The position numbers and the translations under genes were made by a program. DNA of 64,000 bases from Diphasiastrum complanatum. Its lineage: Eukaryota; Streptophyta; Lycopodiopsida; Lycopodiales; Lycopodiaceae. The notes below the pieces were generated by a model. The model ran no database searches. It was not told where the DNA came from and saw only the letters and a program-made list of their open reading frames with translations. The stretch is taken from contig CM055101.1 in the NCBI GenBank assembly GCA_029204225.1, positions 37,317,648-37,381,647 of the forward strand, in the 5' to 3' direction. Shown here piece by piece: positions 54,311 to 64,000 of this stretch. Position 1 is the stretch's first letter, and each line of letters starts with the position of its first letter.

Positions 54311-55166
54311 ATGTCCAGACTTCTTACAGACAAAACATAAGTTTTTTCTTTTAGCCTTTTTCCGGGACACAAATTTCTTGAATCTCTTCCTCTTCGACTT
54401 CCTGGGTTCCGATGTTGCTTGATCCAATTCGTCAAAGTATTTTGCTTGGTCTGGACCGTCCTTATTAACCTTCTTGGTTTTCAAAGTGGTTGGAATTTGT
54501 GCAAACTGCTTCATGGATGCCACCACTGTGGAATCATATGCTTTCGCAATCCGAAACGCATCCTCAAGGCTTTGAAGCACATTTCGCCTATATTTGTTCT
54601 GATAGTCGGCTGGCAAATCTAGGAAAAACTGCCATAATGCCAACTCTATTTCATAGGTCCATGAATTCTTGGATTTAAGAGTCTAAACTCTTTGTACCCA
54701 TCTTGTAGTTCACGAACTTCAGGTAGTAGTCCACGTCATCAGCAATTACGAAAGCTTTCTTGAAAACTTCCGCAAACGCATCCCAAGTAGTTGGCTTTAC
54801 CGATAAATCTTGCCACCACGATGACGCTTTGCCTCGTAAGAACAGCACGACACTTTCGATTTTCTTCTCATCAGGAACACCGTGTAGATTGAAGTAACTA
54901 TTCCACTTGGCCAGCCAGTCCTCGACGACCTCAGGTTTCTTCTCTTTCTTCTCGCCCGCATAAACCTCTGGTTGAAAACCGAGATTGGGTGAAGACATCA
55001 ATTTGACTTGATTCAAAAGGACCTCCATTTGCTGATCTCTCATCTGATTACGATTATTCATATCATTGAGTGCCATACTCAACTGTTGATAGACACTTGC
55101 CATGTCAGTCTGCCACCTAGGACTCACACGTACGAGTTCAGAACAGCCAATTAGGAGGGCGCACAA
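54311..55166 (-). pseudogene. Gypsy Gag, broken
   Basis: Starts near 55166 in MCALLIGCSELVRVS; a more typical Gag start is the downstream MASVYQQLSMALNDMNNRNQ. Then EVLLNQVKLM, VVEDWLAKWNSYFNLHG, VVLFLRGKASSWWQDL (core Gag signature) and FVNYKMGTKSLDS to a TAG. After frame changes, LQSLEDAFRIAKAYDSTVV and the zinc knuckle CFVCKKSGHMMKFC (about 54310-54350). Confidence 0.8.
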
Positions 55167-55851
55167 AATTGGTCAATTTTTGACACTTTTTGACTTCCTA
55201 CAAACCCAATTGCTGAAATTCTTGGCTCTAACTTCTTAGACAGCTTCAAAAGACTACGATTCATCTTTTTCTAGCTTCCATTGATGTTTTACAACCTCCT
55301 ACCATCCAATTTTATGAAAAAATAAAAGCAAAAATCATGAATTTTAGCCCTTTCTAGGTTTTTTCACCATGCCCAATTGGAAATTAATGGCAAGAACGTT
55401 TTCCAAATCTACATGCAATCCAAAATATAGAGTTACAACCAATCAAGTGATCGGATCTTGCTAACTTCTGAATTCTACCCTCCATTTTGTGCCAAAATCA
55501 AGAAAAACAAGCCAAATTTGGCCACAAAAGAGCCTAGAATCCAATGACATGGGAAGATCCAACATGCAAACTGAATTTCAGCTATTTCAAAGTGAATTAA
55601 CTTGCTAGAAATTTCAGATCCTTCACTAGTTTTGAGCTACACATGCTAAAACTCCAAAAAAGACACCAAAATTGATTTCCTAGCACAATTCTCCATAAAC
55701 CACAATGAATTTGAGAGAGATATGGAACATGCAAATTGAATTTGGAAAGATCCACCAACTTGCAACCTTGCTCCTATCCTTGGATGAGAATACTTGTTGA
55801 ATACCACCAAGCTCCAATGAAAAGCACCACCTCTCCAAACTTGTAAGCCTT

Positions 55852-55863
55852 GCTCTGATACCA
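55852..55863 (-). promoter_or_regulatory. Primer-binding site of gypsy element 2
   Basis: TGGTATCAGAGC on the minus strand, next to the LTR. Confidence 0.75.
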
Positions 55864-56369
55864 CTCTAAGGGAAGCTCCTTAGATCCTGCTTACAAATCC
55901 TAAACACAAAGGATAACACACTGTGGAGAAACCACCCAACCAAGTAGAAGCATCCAATCAATCTCTAGAAGTCTCACCCCAAGCCAAGGAACAAGAAGCA
56001 TGAATGTAGAGTGAGAGTCTGGCAATGAATCAAGAACCAGAATGTGTAGTAGGGCAAGTTTGGTCCTCTTATATAGAGCCTAATGCATCCTGGGCACTGA
56101 GCCATGCATAGCCCTATGTTTCCTATACATAGATTCACCTAGAGTAGAGTCCTATGCATGGACCAACTATTCATAGAATTGTTATTGATAACTCTACACA
56201 TGCATACATTGTCTCATACCTTGTCTAAACTCCATTTAGTGTGTTATGGGCCTCACAAGGATATTAGTTACTTTCGGGTCACGTCCAGTATGACATGGCA
56301 TAACTAACAGCTTGTTTCATTGGAGTACCGTGTATCCAAGACTAGGAGTATACTATATCCTATGTACTA
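55864..56369 (-). repeat. 5' LTR of gypsy element 2, interrupted by the copia insertion
   Basis: The LTR runs from 55864 to 56369 and resumes after the copia at 62806-62820, where (minus strand) it begins TGTTATGTCCATGAC. Total about 521 bases. The inner end (TTAGAG) lacks the usual CA. Confidence 0.65.
56365..56369. repeat. Target-site duplication, left copy (TACTA)
   Basis: Identical to 62801-62805 on the other side of the copia element. Confidence 0.9.
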
Positions 56370-57024
56370 TGTGAAAAATACAGATCCTAAGTGGATCTAA
56401 ACTCCAAGATCATTGGCTTGAATGCTTGCACTCCAAACTACATAAGCTAGGAATTGGCAACACATTCTATGCTACCTAGAATGCAAAGAACTTGATCAAA
56501 AAGCATTTATCACAAATGGAAACTTCCATAAACATCAAGTGCGGCCCAAAATAGCATTATACAGTCCATAATACATCAGCCTACCACTTTTGGAAAGCAC
56601 CTAAGATCATACACAATAGCTTGAAGACAATACACACAACAATGCTCTCAATGGAGGAAGAAACAATGACAATGATCTATTGATCTCAATGAAGCATACA
56701 AAAGGTTTCTCCAACCTGTTCTCCACGACTTCCCTACTATTTATGGATGAGGAAGATGACTCTCTCTCCTCTCTCTAGAAGGTACTTGACCCTAGATATT
56801 CCCTATATAGGAAAAATAGCTAAAAATGGCTTATATGACCAAAATACATCAAAATGGTCTCATTTTGAAGGGTATGAAGTTTGACACTTCATCATACTGA
56901 AAAAATACAGTAAATAAAAACATTGTGGCCTGGTTCACACGTGCAAAACTCCAGAACCAAAACTATTTACAATTTTAGCCAATTTAGGTCTCAAACTAGC
57001 TAGGAAATGTTGACAATTTTCACA
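56370..57024 (-). repeat. 3' LTR of the young copia
   Basis: 655 bp, TGTGAAA/TTTCACA ends. The last five bases of the Gag-Pol frame, including the stop, lie inside this LTR. Confidence 0.97.
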
Positions 57025-60000
57025 CTCCCTCTTCAACATTGGATGCTAGTTTCAACATAGTCTTTGAGCACATTCCAAGATTAGATCTATGCATTAAATA
57101 TAGGTCCTTTCCCAATGGTTTGGTGAAGATATCAGCCACACACTCCTTTGAAGAGACATGTTGAAGCTCCACCTCTTTGGCAATGACTTGATCTCTCACA
57201 AAATGGTGAGCAATCTCAATGTGCTTGTTCCTTGCATGAAAAACAGGATTGCTTGCCAAGCTTTGGGCTGAAAGGTTATCACAAAGTATGATTGGAGTCT
57301 TCTCTGGTTCCAGCAAGTGAAGATCCAATAACATCCTCTTGATCCAAAGAATCTCCTTGGTGCATGTTGTTAATGCCTTGTACTCGGCTTCGGTGGAAGA
57401 TAGAGAGATAGTTGGTTGCTTCTTTGATAGCCATGAGACCACTCCATCTCCAAGATAGATTGCAAAGGCACTTGTTGACTTCCTATCCATTTGATCACCT
57501 GCAAAATCTGAATCTGAAAATCCACAAAGGTTAGGTGTAGTACCTCCATACAAGATGCCAAAATCTCTAGATCCCGAGATGTATCTAAGTACTCTCTTTC
57601 CTAGCTTCCAATGAGCCTCACTAGGATCTTGCATAAATTGACTTAGTTTACCAACCACAAAGCTTAGATCAGGTCTTGTGATGGTTAACCATATAAGAGA
57701 TCCTATTAGCTTTCTATAGAGAGTAATGTCCTTGAAGGATCTTTCATTACTTCTTGTAGTTAGCTTTACATTTGATTCCATAGGAGTAGAAACAACTTTA
57801 CAATCTTCCATATGAAACCTTTTTAGAATAGAGTTAACATACTTTTCTTGACATATGAATGTAGATTTAGAAGTTCTAATAATCTCTATTCCTAAGATAT
57901 AATGAAGTTTACCAAGATCTTGAATTTCAAACTCTCTTTTGAGTGCCATCTTGATTTCATCTATATCTAGATTGTTACCACCACTTAAGATAATGTCATC
58001 AACATAGATCAAAAGTAAAGTGATATCATTTTCATTCAATCTAAAGTAGAGAGAATGATCATACTCACTCATAACAAAGTTTTGAGAAAGTAAGAAGGAA
58101 TTGAGCTTAGCATACCAACTCCTTGGTGCTTGCTTTAGCCCATACAAACTCTTTTGGAGATAGCACACATGATTAGGCTCATCATGTGAAACATAGCCCT
58201 CGGGTTGCTCCATGTAAATATCTTCTTCAAGATCACCATTCAAGAAGGCATTAGTAACATCCATTTGCCACATATCCCAATCATAAAGAGTTGCAAGAGA
58301 GATTAGGATTCGAATAGTTACCATCTTTGCCACGGGTGCAAAGGTCTCATCATAGTCAATACCATATTCTTGAGCATACCCCTTTGCCACCAACCTTGCC
58401 TTGTACTTGTTGATTGATCCATCTTGATTTGTCTTGATCTTGAAGATCCACTTACAACCAATTGCCTTCTTGTCCTTTGGAAGCTTTACCAACCTCCATG
58501 TGTTGCTTTTGATGAGTGCTTGATGCTCATGATCCATGGCTTGGATCCATTCCTTCTTTTGAATTGCTTCACCTACACAAGTTGGTTCATCAAAAGAGGT
58601 AAGAAAAGCAAAGTTAGAGTTGTCCACCACTTGCTTTCCTTTTTCATCATAGGTTAGCCTTGATGGCTTAGCCCTTTGCCTTTGAGTCTTCCTTGAAGTT
58701 TGCTTTGGAGTGGCATCTCCATCTTCATCCAAGACATCTTGCACATCATGATGATTAGTAGGCACATCAACATCAACATCAACAACATTGGAAACATTCT
58801 CTTCATGAAAGATGACATCCCTACTTATGACAACTTTCTTTGTAGAAGGAATGTACACTTTGTAAGCCTTGCTTACTTCACTATAGCCAACAAACACACC
58901 CTTCTTTGATGAAGGATCTTCTTTAGTTCTATCATCAAGTGTGATATTGACAAAACATGTACATCCAAAGATCCTACAATGCTTGACACTCGGCCTTCTA
59001 CCATAAAGAACCTCATGAGGAGTTTTACCATCCAAGGAAGCACTTGTCCATCTATTACATAGATAGTTAGCACATGCTAAAGCTTCCCCCCAAAAAGACT
59101 TAGCAAGATTAGCATGTAGTCTCATTGCCTTGGCACATTCACAAAGGGTTCTATTCTTCCTCTCGGCCACTCCATTCTGTTGTGGAGTCCTAGGACTAGA
59201 CATCTCCCTCTTAATCCCATGTGCTATACAAAAGTCTTTGAACCTATTTGAGGTGTATTCCCCTCCATTATCAGATCTTAAGCATTTGATCTTTGTATTG
59301 AATTGGTTTTCCATTTCATTCTTGAACTTGACAAATGCAGCAAACACTTCATCCTTACTTTTAAGAAGATAGATCCAAGTATACCTACTAAAGTCATCAA
59401 TGAAAGTTGCATACATCTTTGCCCCACCATTGCTAGTTGTACTAGAAGAATGAATATCAGAATGCACAAGTTGAAAAGCTTCTTTAGATCTAGAAGTAGA
59501 TCTAGAATAAGCAAGTCTATGAGATTTGGACAAGGCACAATGTTCACAAACACTATTGTTTGCAACAAGACTTTTAGGGAGACCAAGAACAAGCTCTTTC
59601 TTTGCCATTACCTCCAAAGATTTGAAGTTGGGATGGCCCAACCTCTTGTGCCAAACTTCTTGGTTTGTCAATTGCTCCCTAGCCATACATCCTTCATGAT
59701 TAGAGATCACACATGCATCAAGCTTGAAAAGTTTACCATGCCTCCTACCTTGAGCAATCAAGGATCCACATTTACTTATCAAACATGCATCTCCAATGAA
59801 CTCCACATCAAGTCCTTTGTCAATCATTTGACTTACACTAAGCAAATTCTTAGTGATTGAAGGAATGTACAAAACATTTTCAAGATTTGCTTTCCTATTT
59901 GTTGAAAGGGAAATAGGAATAGTGCCTATGCCTTTGATGTCACATTGACCATCATTTGCAGTGTAGATGATGTTACCTTCTCCCTCATAAGACAATAAGG

Positions 60001-60973
60001 ATGTAAAGTATTCCTTATGTCTTGTCATGTGAGATGAGGCTCCACTATCAATCCACCAAGGATCATTATCATCTATGTTGGCTAACAAACTTGAAGTCAT
60101 AACAAGTGATTCACATGTGTTATGTTCTTCCTCATCTATTGTAAGATTTCTTTGCCTCTCTCCTTGCTCTCTTTTCTTCTTATAACATTCATTTGCAAAA
60201 TGACCTTTTATCCCACAATAAAAGCACTTGAACTTTGACTTATTGTTCTTAGTAGAAGAGGAAGAGGAAGAGTGATCATCATGATCAAAGTTACCACCTT
60301 TGGACCATTTCCCTTTGCCTTTACCTTTGCCCTTGAATTTGCCTTTTGTGAAGAAAGCCTCTTCACCTCCACCTTGCAAGGATGCACCATCAAGCTTTGA
60401 TTGCAACCTATGTTCTTCAGCCAATAAGATTTCTTGCAAGTCAACCACACTTGGCAAGACTCTTTGAATGGCAAAACTTTGCACAAGGTTAGCATGTTCA
60501 TTTAGCAAACCATTCAACATAACTTGGACTATTTCACCATCTTTTATGTTCTCATCAATGCATGCTAAATCATCACTTAGGGACTTAACTCTCAAGATAA
60601 ATGCATGAGCACTTTCACCCTCTCTTTGCTTACTAGAAAATATTTGTCTCCTTAGGGTCAATACCCTAGATGTGGACTTTGATTCAAAGAGCTTCTTTAA
60701 GGCATTCCATGCCTCACTTGCACTTTGACACTTTCCAACTTCCTTGAGAAGTTCATTTGTAACATTCATTTTAATGATATGAAGAGCCCTTTTGGCCTTC
60801 TTATCAAACCTTTGTTGCTCTTGAAGTGTGAGAGGTCTCTCTTCAATTTCTGCAACTATGTCCATGAGTTCATTCAACTCAAGTAAGGACTCCATCCTCA
60901 CTTTCCAAGTAGAGTAGTTTGATGAACTCAACCTTTCACTAGACTCTAGCATGATCCCACCATTGAAAGCCAT
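57020..60973 (-). CDS. Copia Gag-Pol polyprotein, 1317 aa, intact
   Basis: Full-length Ty1/copia polyprotein in one frame from ATG at 60971-60973. Order: Gag (about 1-240; NYSTWKVRMES, EAWNALKKLFESKSTSRVL), zinc knuckle CFYCGIKGHFANEC (about 250-263), protease WIDSGASSHMT with active Asp near 309, GAG-pre-integrase (VLYIPSITKNLLSV), HHCC zinc site (H442, H447, C476, C479), integrase core D506, D568 and E604 (D,D35E), linker, RT (about 860-1100; KYKARLVAKGYAQ, LLIYVDDIILSG) and RNase H (about 1170-1310; DSDFAGDQMDRKS, SSTEAEYKAL, ADIFTKPLGKDL). All catalytic residues I can check are present. It acts as the element's own replication and integration machinery, made in the cytoplasm and packaged in virus-like particles (family knowledge). 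Gag and Pol are in one frame, so their ratio must be set by processing or splicing rather than frameshifting. Confidence 0.98.
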   Translation of the reverse strand: MAFNGGIMLESSERLSSSNYSTWKVRMESLLELNELMDIVAEIEERPLTLQEQQRFDKKAKRALHIIKMNVTNELLKEVGKCQSASEAWNALKKLFESKSTSRVLTLRRQIFSSKQREGESAHAFILRVKSLSDDLACIDENIKDGEIVQVMLNGLLNEHANLVQSFAIQRVLPSVVDLQEILLAEEHRLQSKLDGASLQGGGEEAFFTKGKFKGKGKGKGKWSKGGNFDHDDHSSSSSSTKNNKSKFKCFYCGIKGHFANECYKKKREQGERQRNLTIDEEEHNTCESLVMTSSLLANIDDNDPWWIDSGASSHMTRHKEYFTSLLSYEGEGNIIYTANDGQCDIKGIGTIPISLSTNRKANLENVLYIPSITKNLLSVSQMIDKGLDVEFIGDACLISKCGSLIAQGRRHGKLFKLDACVISNHEGCMAREQLTNQEVWHKRLGHPNFKSLEVMAKKELVLGLPKSLVANNSVCEHCALSKSHRLAYSRSTSRSKEAFQLVHSDIHSSSTTSNGGAKMYATFIDDFSRYTWIYLLKSKDEVFAAFVKFKNEMENQFNTKIKCLRSDNGGEYTSNRFKDFCIAHGIKREMSSPRTPQQNGVAERKNRTLCECAKAMRLHANLAKSFWGEALACANYLCNRWTSASLDGKTPHEVLYGRRPSVKHCRIFGCTCFVNITLDDRTKEDPSSKKGVFVGYSEVSKAYKVYIPSTKKVVISRDVIFHEENVSNVVDVDVDVPTNHHDVQDVLDEDGDATPKQTSRKTQRQRAKPSRLTYDEKGKQVVDNSNFAFLTSFDEPTCVGEAIQKKEWIQAMDHEHQALIKSNTWRLVKLPKDKKAIGCKWIFKIKTNQDGSINKYKARLVAKGYAQEYGIDYDETFAPVAKMVTIRILISLATLYDWDMWQMDVTNAFLNGDLEEDIYMEQPEGYVSHDEPNHVCYLQKSLYGLKQAPRSWYAKLNSFLLSQNFVMSEYDHSLYFRLNENDITLLLIYVDDIILSGGNNLDIDEIKMALKREFEIQDLGKLHYILGIEIIRTSKSTFICQEKYVNSILKRFHMEDCKVVSTPMESNVKLTTRSNERSFKDITLYRKLIGSLIWLTITRPDLSFVVGKLSQFMQDPSEAHWKLGKRVLRYISGSRDFGILYGGTTPNLCGFSDSDFAGDQMDRKSTSAFAIYLGDGVVSWLSKKQPTISLSSTEAEYKALTTCTKEILWIKRMLLDLHLLEPEKTPIILCDNLSAQSLASNPVFHARNKHIEIAHHFVRDQVIAKEVELQHVSSKECVADIFTKPLGKDLYLMHRSNLGMCSKTMLKLASNVEEGV

Positions 60974-62133
60974 GATTCTAATGTTTCTTCAACTTTTAGG
61001 TTCTATCCTAAAGCACTTAGCACTCACTTTTCTCTCAACAAATGATAGATAAAGAGATCTATGAAGATTTAGGACCCTAAAACACTTCTATCTTGAACCT
61101 AGATGGTTTCCAAGCATAGAAAGGAAGATTGAAACACATGCAACACTTTGCACACACTAAGAATGGATTACAAAATCAAACCAACCTGAACACACTCTTG
61201 CTTAAGCTCTCAAACTTTCCAGCAAGTGACCAAATCAAGTTATGGTGTGAAGAGTTACTTGCATTCTTAGAAAATACCCAAAACTAGGATGCCAAGATTA
61301 CCTAGTAATGAACAAACTTGATCAACATATGATCAACACACTAAGATATTGATTCAACCTGTAAAACCACATGTAAACCACACTTCTAAAAGTTTATAAA
61401 CTCCAGCAAGTGATAAATACAAGATTTAGAGGTGAATGAATGAGCACACTTAGTGAATCACAAGACTAGCTTCACTATCTTGTCAAATCTTGGTGTTTAG
61501 ATGTAGATCTAAGATCACTTCACATGAGAATGTTCCTCAACCTGTTAAGAACCTGAAAACACACTTGCATAATGGTTAACACCTTCCAGCAAATGCTCCA
61601 ATCAAATTACATAAGGAGAGTTACTTACATGCTCAACAAAGTACACCAAAATTTATGCCAAAATTGATGACAATCTTTACAATATGCTCTTCACAATGGA
61701 GCTTACAATATGTTCACCCAAAAAAGGGGATCTTTCATCCAAATGGGAGCTTTGCTCAGCCTTTAGGAGAATTACAACTCACTCAAAAGAGCATTTGTCA
61801 TCCACTTAAGGAGAAGTTTCATCCACTTAAGGAGAGTGTTCATCCAAGAATGGAGATTGTCAACAATAGGATTGAAAAGAACATTGTTAGTATTGAATAT
61901 GCACAAGCCTCACAATCACAAATGATTAGGTGTTATGATCTGATCCAAAATAGTTTCTTTTCAGCCTCTGATCTTCAATAGACCTGAAATATGCTTTTGA
62001 TCCACAAGTTCAACTCACAAAACAAAGGTTAGTAAGATTTGATCAACAAAGCAATGCAAAATCATGCTAGAACTTGATCAAACATCCAAATATCACCAAA
62101 AATGGAATACTTACTGTAAATAGAAGCCAACCA
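60974..62133 (-). other. Long leader of the young copia with internal tandem repeats
   Basis: About 1.16 kb between the primer-binding site and the Gag ATG. Three diverged direct repeats begin with CAACCTG at 61182, 61355 and 61538 and contain 'ccagcaa.tg' and 'atgagcac/gagttactt' phrases, spacing 173-183 bases. A further small repeat 'catccacttaagga' occurs around 61800-61840. No conserved protein is encoded; the 108-codon plus frame at 61655-61981 is probably chance. Confidence 0.75.
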
Positions 62134-62145
62134 GCTCTGATACCA
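62134..62145 (-). promoter_or_regulatory. Primer-binding site of the young copia
   Basis: TGGTATCAGAGC directly adjoining the LTR end, complementary to the 3' end of initiator tRNA-Met. Confidence 0.9.
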
Positions 62146-62800
62146 TGTGAAAAATACAGATCCTAAGTGGATCTAAACTCCAAGATCATTGGCTTGAATG
62201 CTTGCACTCCAAACTACATAAGCTAGGAATTGGCAACACATTCTATGCTACCTAGAATGCAAAGAACTTGATCAAAAAGCATTTATCACAAATGGAAACT
62301 TCCATAAACATCAAGTGCGGCCCAAAATAGCATTATACAGTCCATAATACATCAGCCTACCACTTTTGGAAAGCACCTAAGATCATACACAATAGCTTGA
62401 AGACAATACACACAACAATGCTCTCAATGGAGGAAGAAACAATGACAATGATCTATTGATCTCAATGAAGCATACAAAAGGTTTCTCCAACCTGTTCTCC
62501 ACGACTTCCCTACTATTTATGGATGAGGAAGATGACTCTCTCTCCTCTCTCTAGAAGGTACTTGACCCTAGATATTCCCTATATAGAAAAAATAGCTAAA
62601 AATGGCTTATATGACCAAAATACATCAAAATGGTCTCATTTTGAAGGGTATGAAGTTTGACACTTCATCATACTGAAAAAATACAGTAAATAAAAACATT
62701 GTGGCCTGGTTCACACGTGCAAAACTCCAGAACCAAAACTATTTACAATTTTAGCCAATTTAGGTCTCAAACTAGCTAGGAAATGTTGACAATTTTCACA
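62146..62800 (-). repeat. 5' LTR of the young copia
   Basis: 655 bp, matching the 3' LTR except one visible base. Confidence 0.97.
62579..62585 (-). promoter_or_regulatory. Probable LTR TATA box
   Basis: TATATAG on the minus strand in the 5' LTR, preceding a CT/GA-rich stretch; positioned as expected for a U3 promoter. Confidence 0.5.
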
Positions 62801-62805
62801 TACTA
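62801..62805. repeat. Target-site duplication, right copy (TACTA)
   Basis: Pairs with 56365-56369. Confidence 0.9.
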
Positions 62806-63078
62806 GTCATGGACATAACATCTAATCATTAGTAAATGAAAACACTCCCTCTAGTTATAATCTGAACTTTTCAAAAAAACAATATGAATTGACACATTAA
62901 TCAAAGGTAACTTCAGTAGCTCAATCATTCCAAGTGCTAAAGCCATTAGAATGTAAATATGATACTAAATTGGCTGATATCTCAAAAAAATGAATTGACT
63001 ACCTAAAATTTTCTATAGAAACCATGGGAGAAGATGCTCCAAGTCGATGCAATGTATTTTTAAAATTAATTTTTCTTG

Positions 63079-63139
63079 AAAAATGTGATGTGCCGTATCG
63101 AGTTGGACACACCAATTCAATACGTCGCATCACATTTTT
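63079..63139. repeat. Imperfect inverted repeat with 28-base arms
   Basis: Arm 63079-63106 (starting AAAAATGTGATG) pairs with 63112-63139 (ending CATCACATTTTT) around a five-base loop, with four or five mismatches. It could be a MITE-like hairpin. Confidence 0.8.
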
Positions 63140-63261
63140 AAAAGAGTTTTTTAAAAAAAAAAATTACAAATAAAAATCTGAAAGAAAGGTATTGAGACAG
63201 TGTATCAAATTTTTTGTGGAATTCTTTTCGAGTGACCTTAAATTAGAAATGTTAAATGACG

Positions 63262-63282
63262 TTTTGATACAGTGTATCAAAA
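63262..63282. repeat. Perfect 21-base palindrome
   Basis: TTTTGATACA and TGTATCAAAA flank a central G. A related half (GAGACAGTGTATCAAATTTT) lies at about 63194. Confidence 0.85.
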
Positions 63283-63481
63283 ATTCGATTACACTTGTCA
63301 TAATATAAGAAGTATTTCTTGTCTTGGTCTTACCTGTACATCAAAAAAACTTGTTAAACAATATCAACATTGAGATTATGTCAAATGAAATATTGCAATA
63401 CCGAAAACACTGAAACATGTTTAAATAAAATCATTGAAAGTCATTTCAAATGTGTACTAAAATAAATACACATACACCTAC

Positions 63482-64000
63482 CAATCTCTCGTTGACTCAA
63501 AAACAGAAGTGTTTAGGAATATCATATTGCAGCAATGTAAACTCTGATCGAATGTAATCGAGTGTCCAATCTTCTTCCACCTCAATTGTTGTAAAAGTAG
63601 AATTATTTTTTCTCACTTGAATTTCTATTTGATCTTGATGATTCACTGTAAAAATCCTGATCCAATGCTTTCCATCCGTTGCCAACTTTGGGCCATCTTC
63701 TATAATAAAATGTTAAAAAAGACACTTGTTTTTCTATAAGATATCTATAATTCATTGACGATTTATTAACTATGCACTCAATATTGCCATTACTCTTTTT
63801 ATCCCAATGATCATCAAGGAGGCTTGATAACATATTGTCTGTTAAATCACTACAAATAAACTTTGTCACTGTTTTACGAATATTACATTCAACAAAAAAA
63901 TCAACAAAAATTGCAATAGGCAAAAACCAGTGCAATCTATTGTTTTTTGAACCTGTGCTACATTTCATACAGTTTTGAATGTCCATCAAGAATCCAAAAG
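63482..64000 (-). pseudogene. Gene fragment with a ubiquitin-like-looking domain, continues past the window
   Basis: Minus strand, entering from beyond 64000. First block (63603-63989): MKCSTGSKNNRLHWFLPIAI, FVDFFVECNIRKTVTKFICS, LSSLLDDHWDKKSNGNIECI. After a frame change or small intron (acceptor-like TTATTATAG at about 63700) comes DGPKLATDGKHWIRIFTVNH, STFTTIEVEEDWTLDYIRSE, LLQYDIPKHFCF, a TGA, then VNERL and donor GTAGGT (63476-63481). The I.V....WTLD.IR.E....IP..F.F.VN pattern resembles a ubiquitin-like fold (strand, helix, strand with an exposed loop), but this is pattern recognition only. The family is unknown. Confidence 0.4.

Larger units (their letters stand above)
52889..56369 (-). 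mobile_element. Gypsy element 2, minus strand, truncated in RT
   Basis: From its 5' LTR (55864-56369, continued at 62806-62820 beyond the inserted copia) through primer-binding site 55852-55863, gag, protease and RT. It stops within RT (52889), so integrase, RNase H and 3' LTR are missing. The sequence type (DKKIESVVLFLRGKASSWW Gag, SILLDSGSTHNFI protease) is that of plant chromovirus-like gypsy elements. Confidence 0.85.
56370..62800 (-). mobile_element. Complete young copia element (6431 bp)
   Basis: Two 655-bp LTRs (56370-57024 and 62146-62800), both TGTGAAAAA...TTTTCACA, with one difference that I could see (G at about 56810 versus A at 62587). Primer-binding site 62134-62145, polypurine tract at 57025-57036, target duplication TACTA on both sides, and one uninterrupted Gag-Pol frame. 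The near-identical LTRs indicate very recent insertion, and nothing visible prevents activity. Confidence 0.97.

Noticed and set aside
59303-59860. 185-codon plus-strand frame opposite the young copia integrase
   Set aside because: It is antisense to a well-conserved Gag-Pol frame and carries no motif of its own.
62134-62145. tRNA-Met-like match as a tRNA gene (and similar sites at 14781, 21206, 39414 and 55852)
   Set aside because: Only the 12-base primer-binding complement is present and it adjoins LTR ends; no cloverleaf is present.

Overview
This is about 64 kb of nuclear DNA from a land plant with a repeat-rich genome. The evidence is dense Ty1/copia and Ty3/gypsy retrotransposons with plant-type primer-binding sites (initiator-Met TGGTATCAGAGC and, for one gypsy element, an Athila/Tat-like TGGCGCCGTTGCCGGGG), spliceosomal introns, long GA/CT microsatellites, and a relic of a CLSY-like SNF2 helicase. 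The non-LTR material looks more like a seedless plant or gymnosperm than a typical flowering plant, but that is inference. I see no intact housekeeping gene, tRNA or rRNA.

Layout. 1-3100: obscure pseudogene-like minus-strand sequence, then empty DNA. 3107-3666: two dinucleotide arrays. 3775-9195: nested LTR debris (gypsy leader fragment, minus copia RT/RNase H piece, plus-strand copia with an intact 3' LTR whose RT is replaced by unrelated sequence, minus copia gag piece). 10960-12370: front half of a DUF7869-like transposase relic. 14780-17945: truncated copia. 17946-21217: GC-richer degenerate LTR element. 21661-27140: copy 1 of an unfamiliar intron-containing DNA transposon. 27500-29400: microsatellites. 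29640-32992: truncated minus copia with 5' LTR. 33100-37300: small tandem repeats, a gypsy LTR end and a 1.3-kb direct repeat. 37577-38965: back half of the DUF7869-like relic next to the CLSY-like relic. 39085-39425: LTR plus primer-binding site. 40530-45260: copy 2 of the unfamiliar transposon. 45499-52880: gypsy element 1. 52889-56369: gypsy element 2 (minus). 56370-62800: a complete, very young copia element inserted near the start of gypsy 2's 5' LTR. 63480-64000: a minus-strand gene fragment leaving the window.

The most notable content is the transposon at 21661-27140 and 40530-45260. Combining the two defective copies, the family carries a multi-exon minus-strand transposase with apparent acidic catalytic residues and, in copy 2, a ParB/sulfiredoxin-like domain. 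Convergent with it is a two-exon gene that is still open in copy 1 (475 codons after splicing). Divergent from that gene, in copy 1, is a decayed reading frame whose N-terminal part is clearly histone H3-like and continues into a long unknown C-terminal region. A histone H3-like fusion linked to a DNA transposon is the observation I would follow first.

The only fully intact autonomous element is the copia at 56370-62800: 655-bp LTRs with one visible difference, matching 5-bp target duplication, and one 1317-codon Gag-Pol frame.
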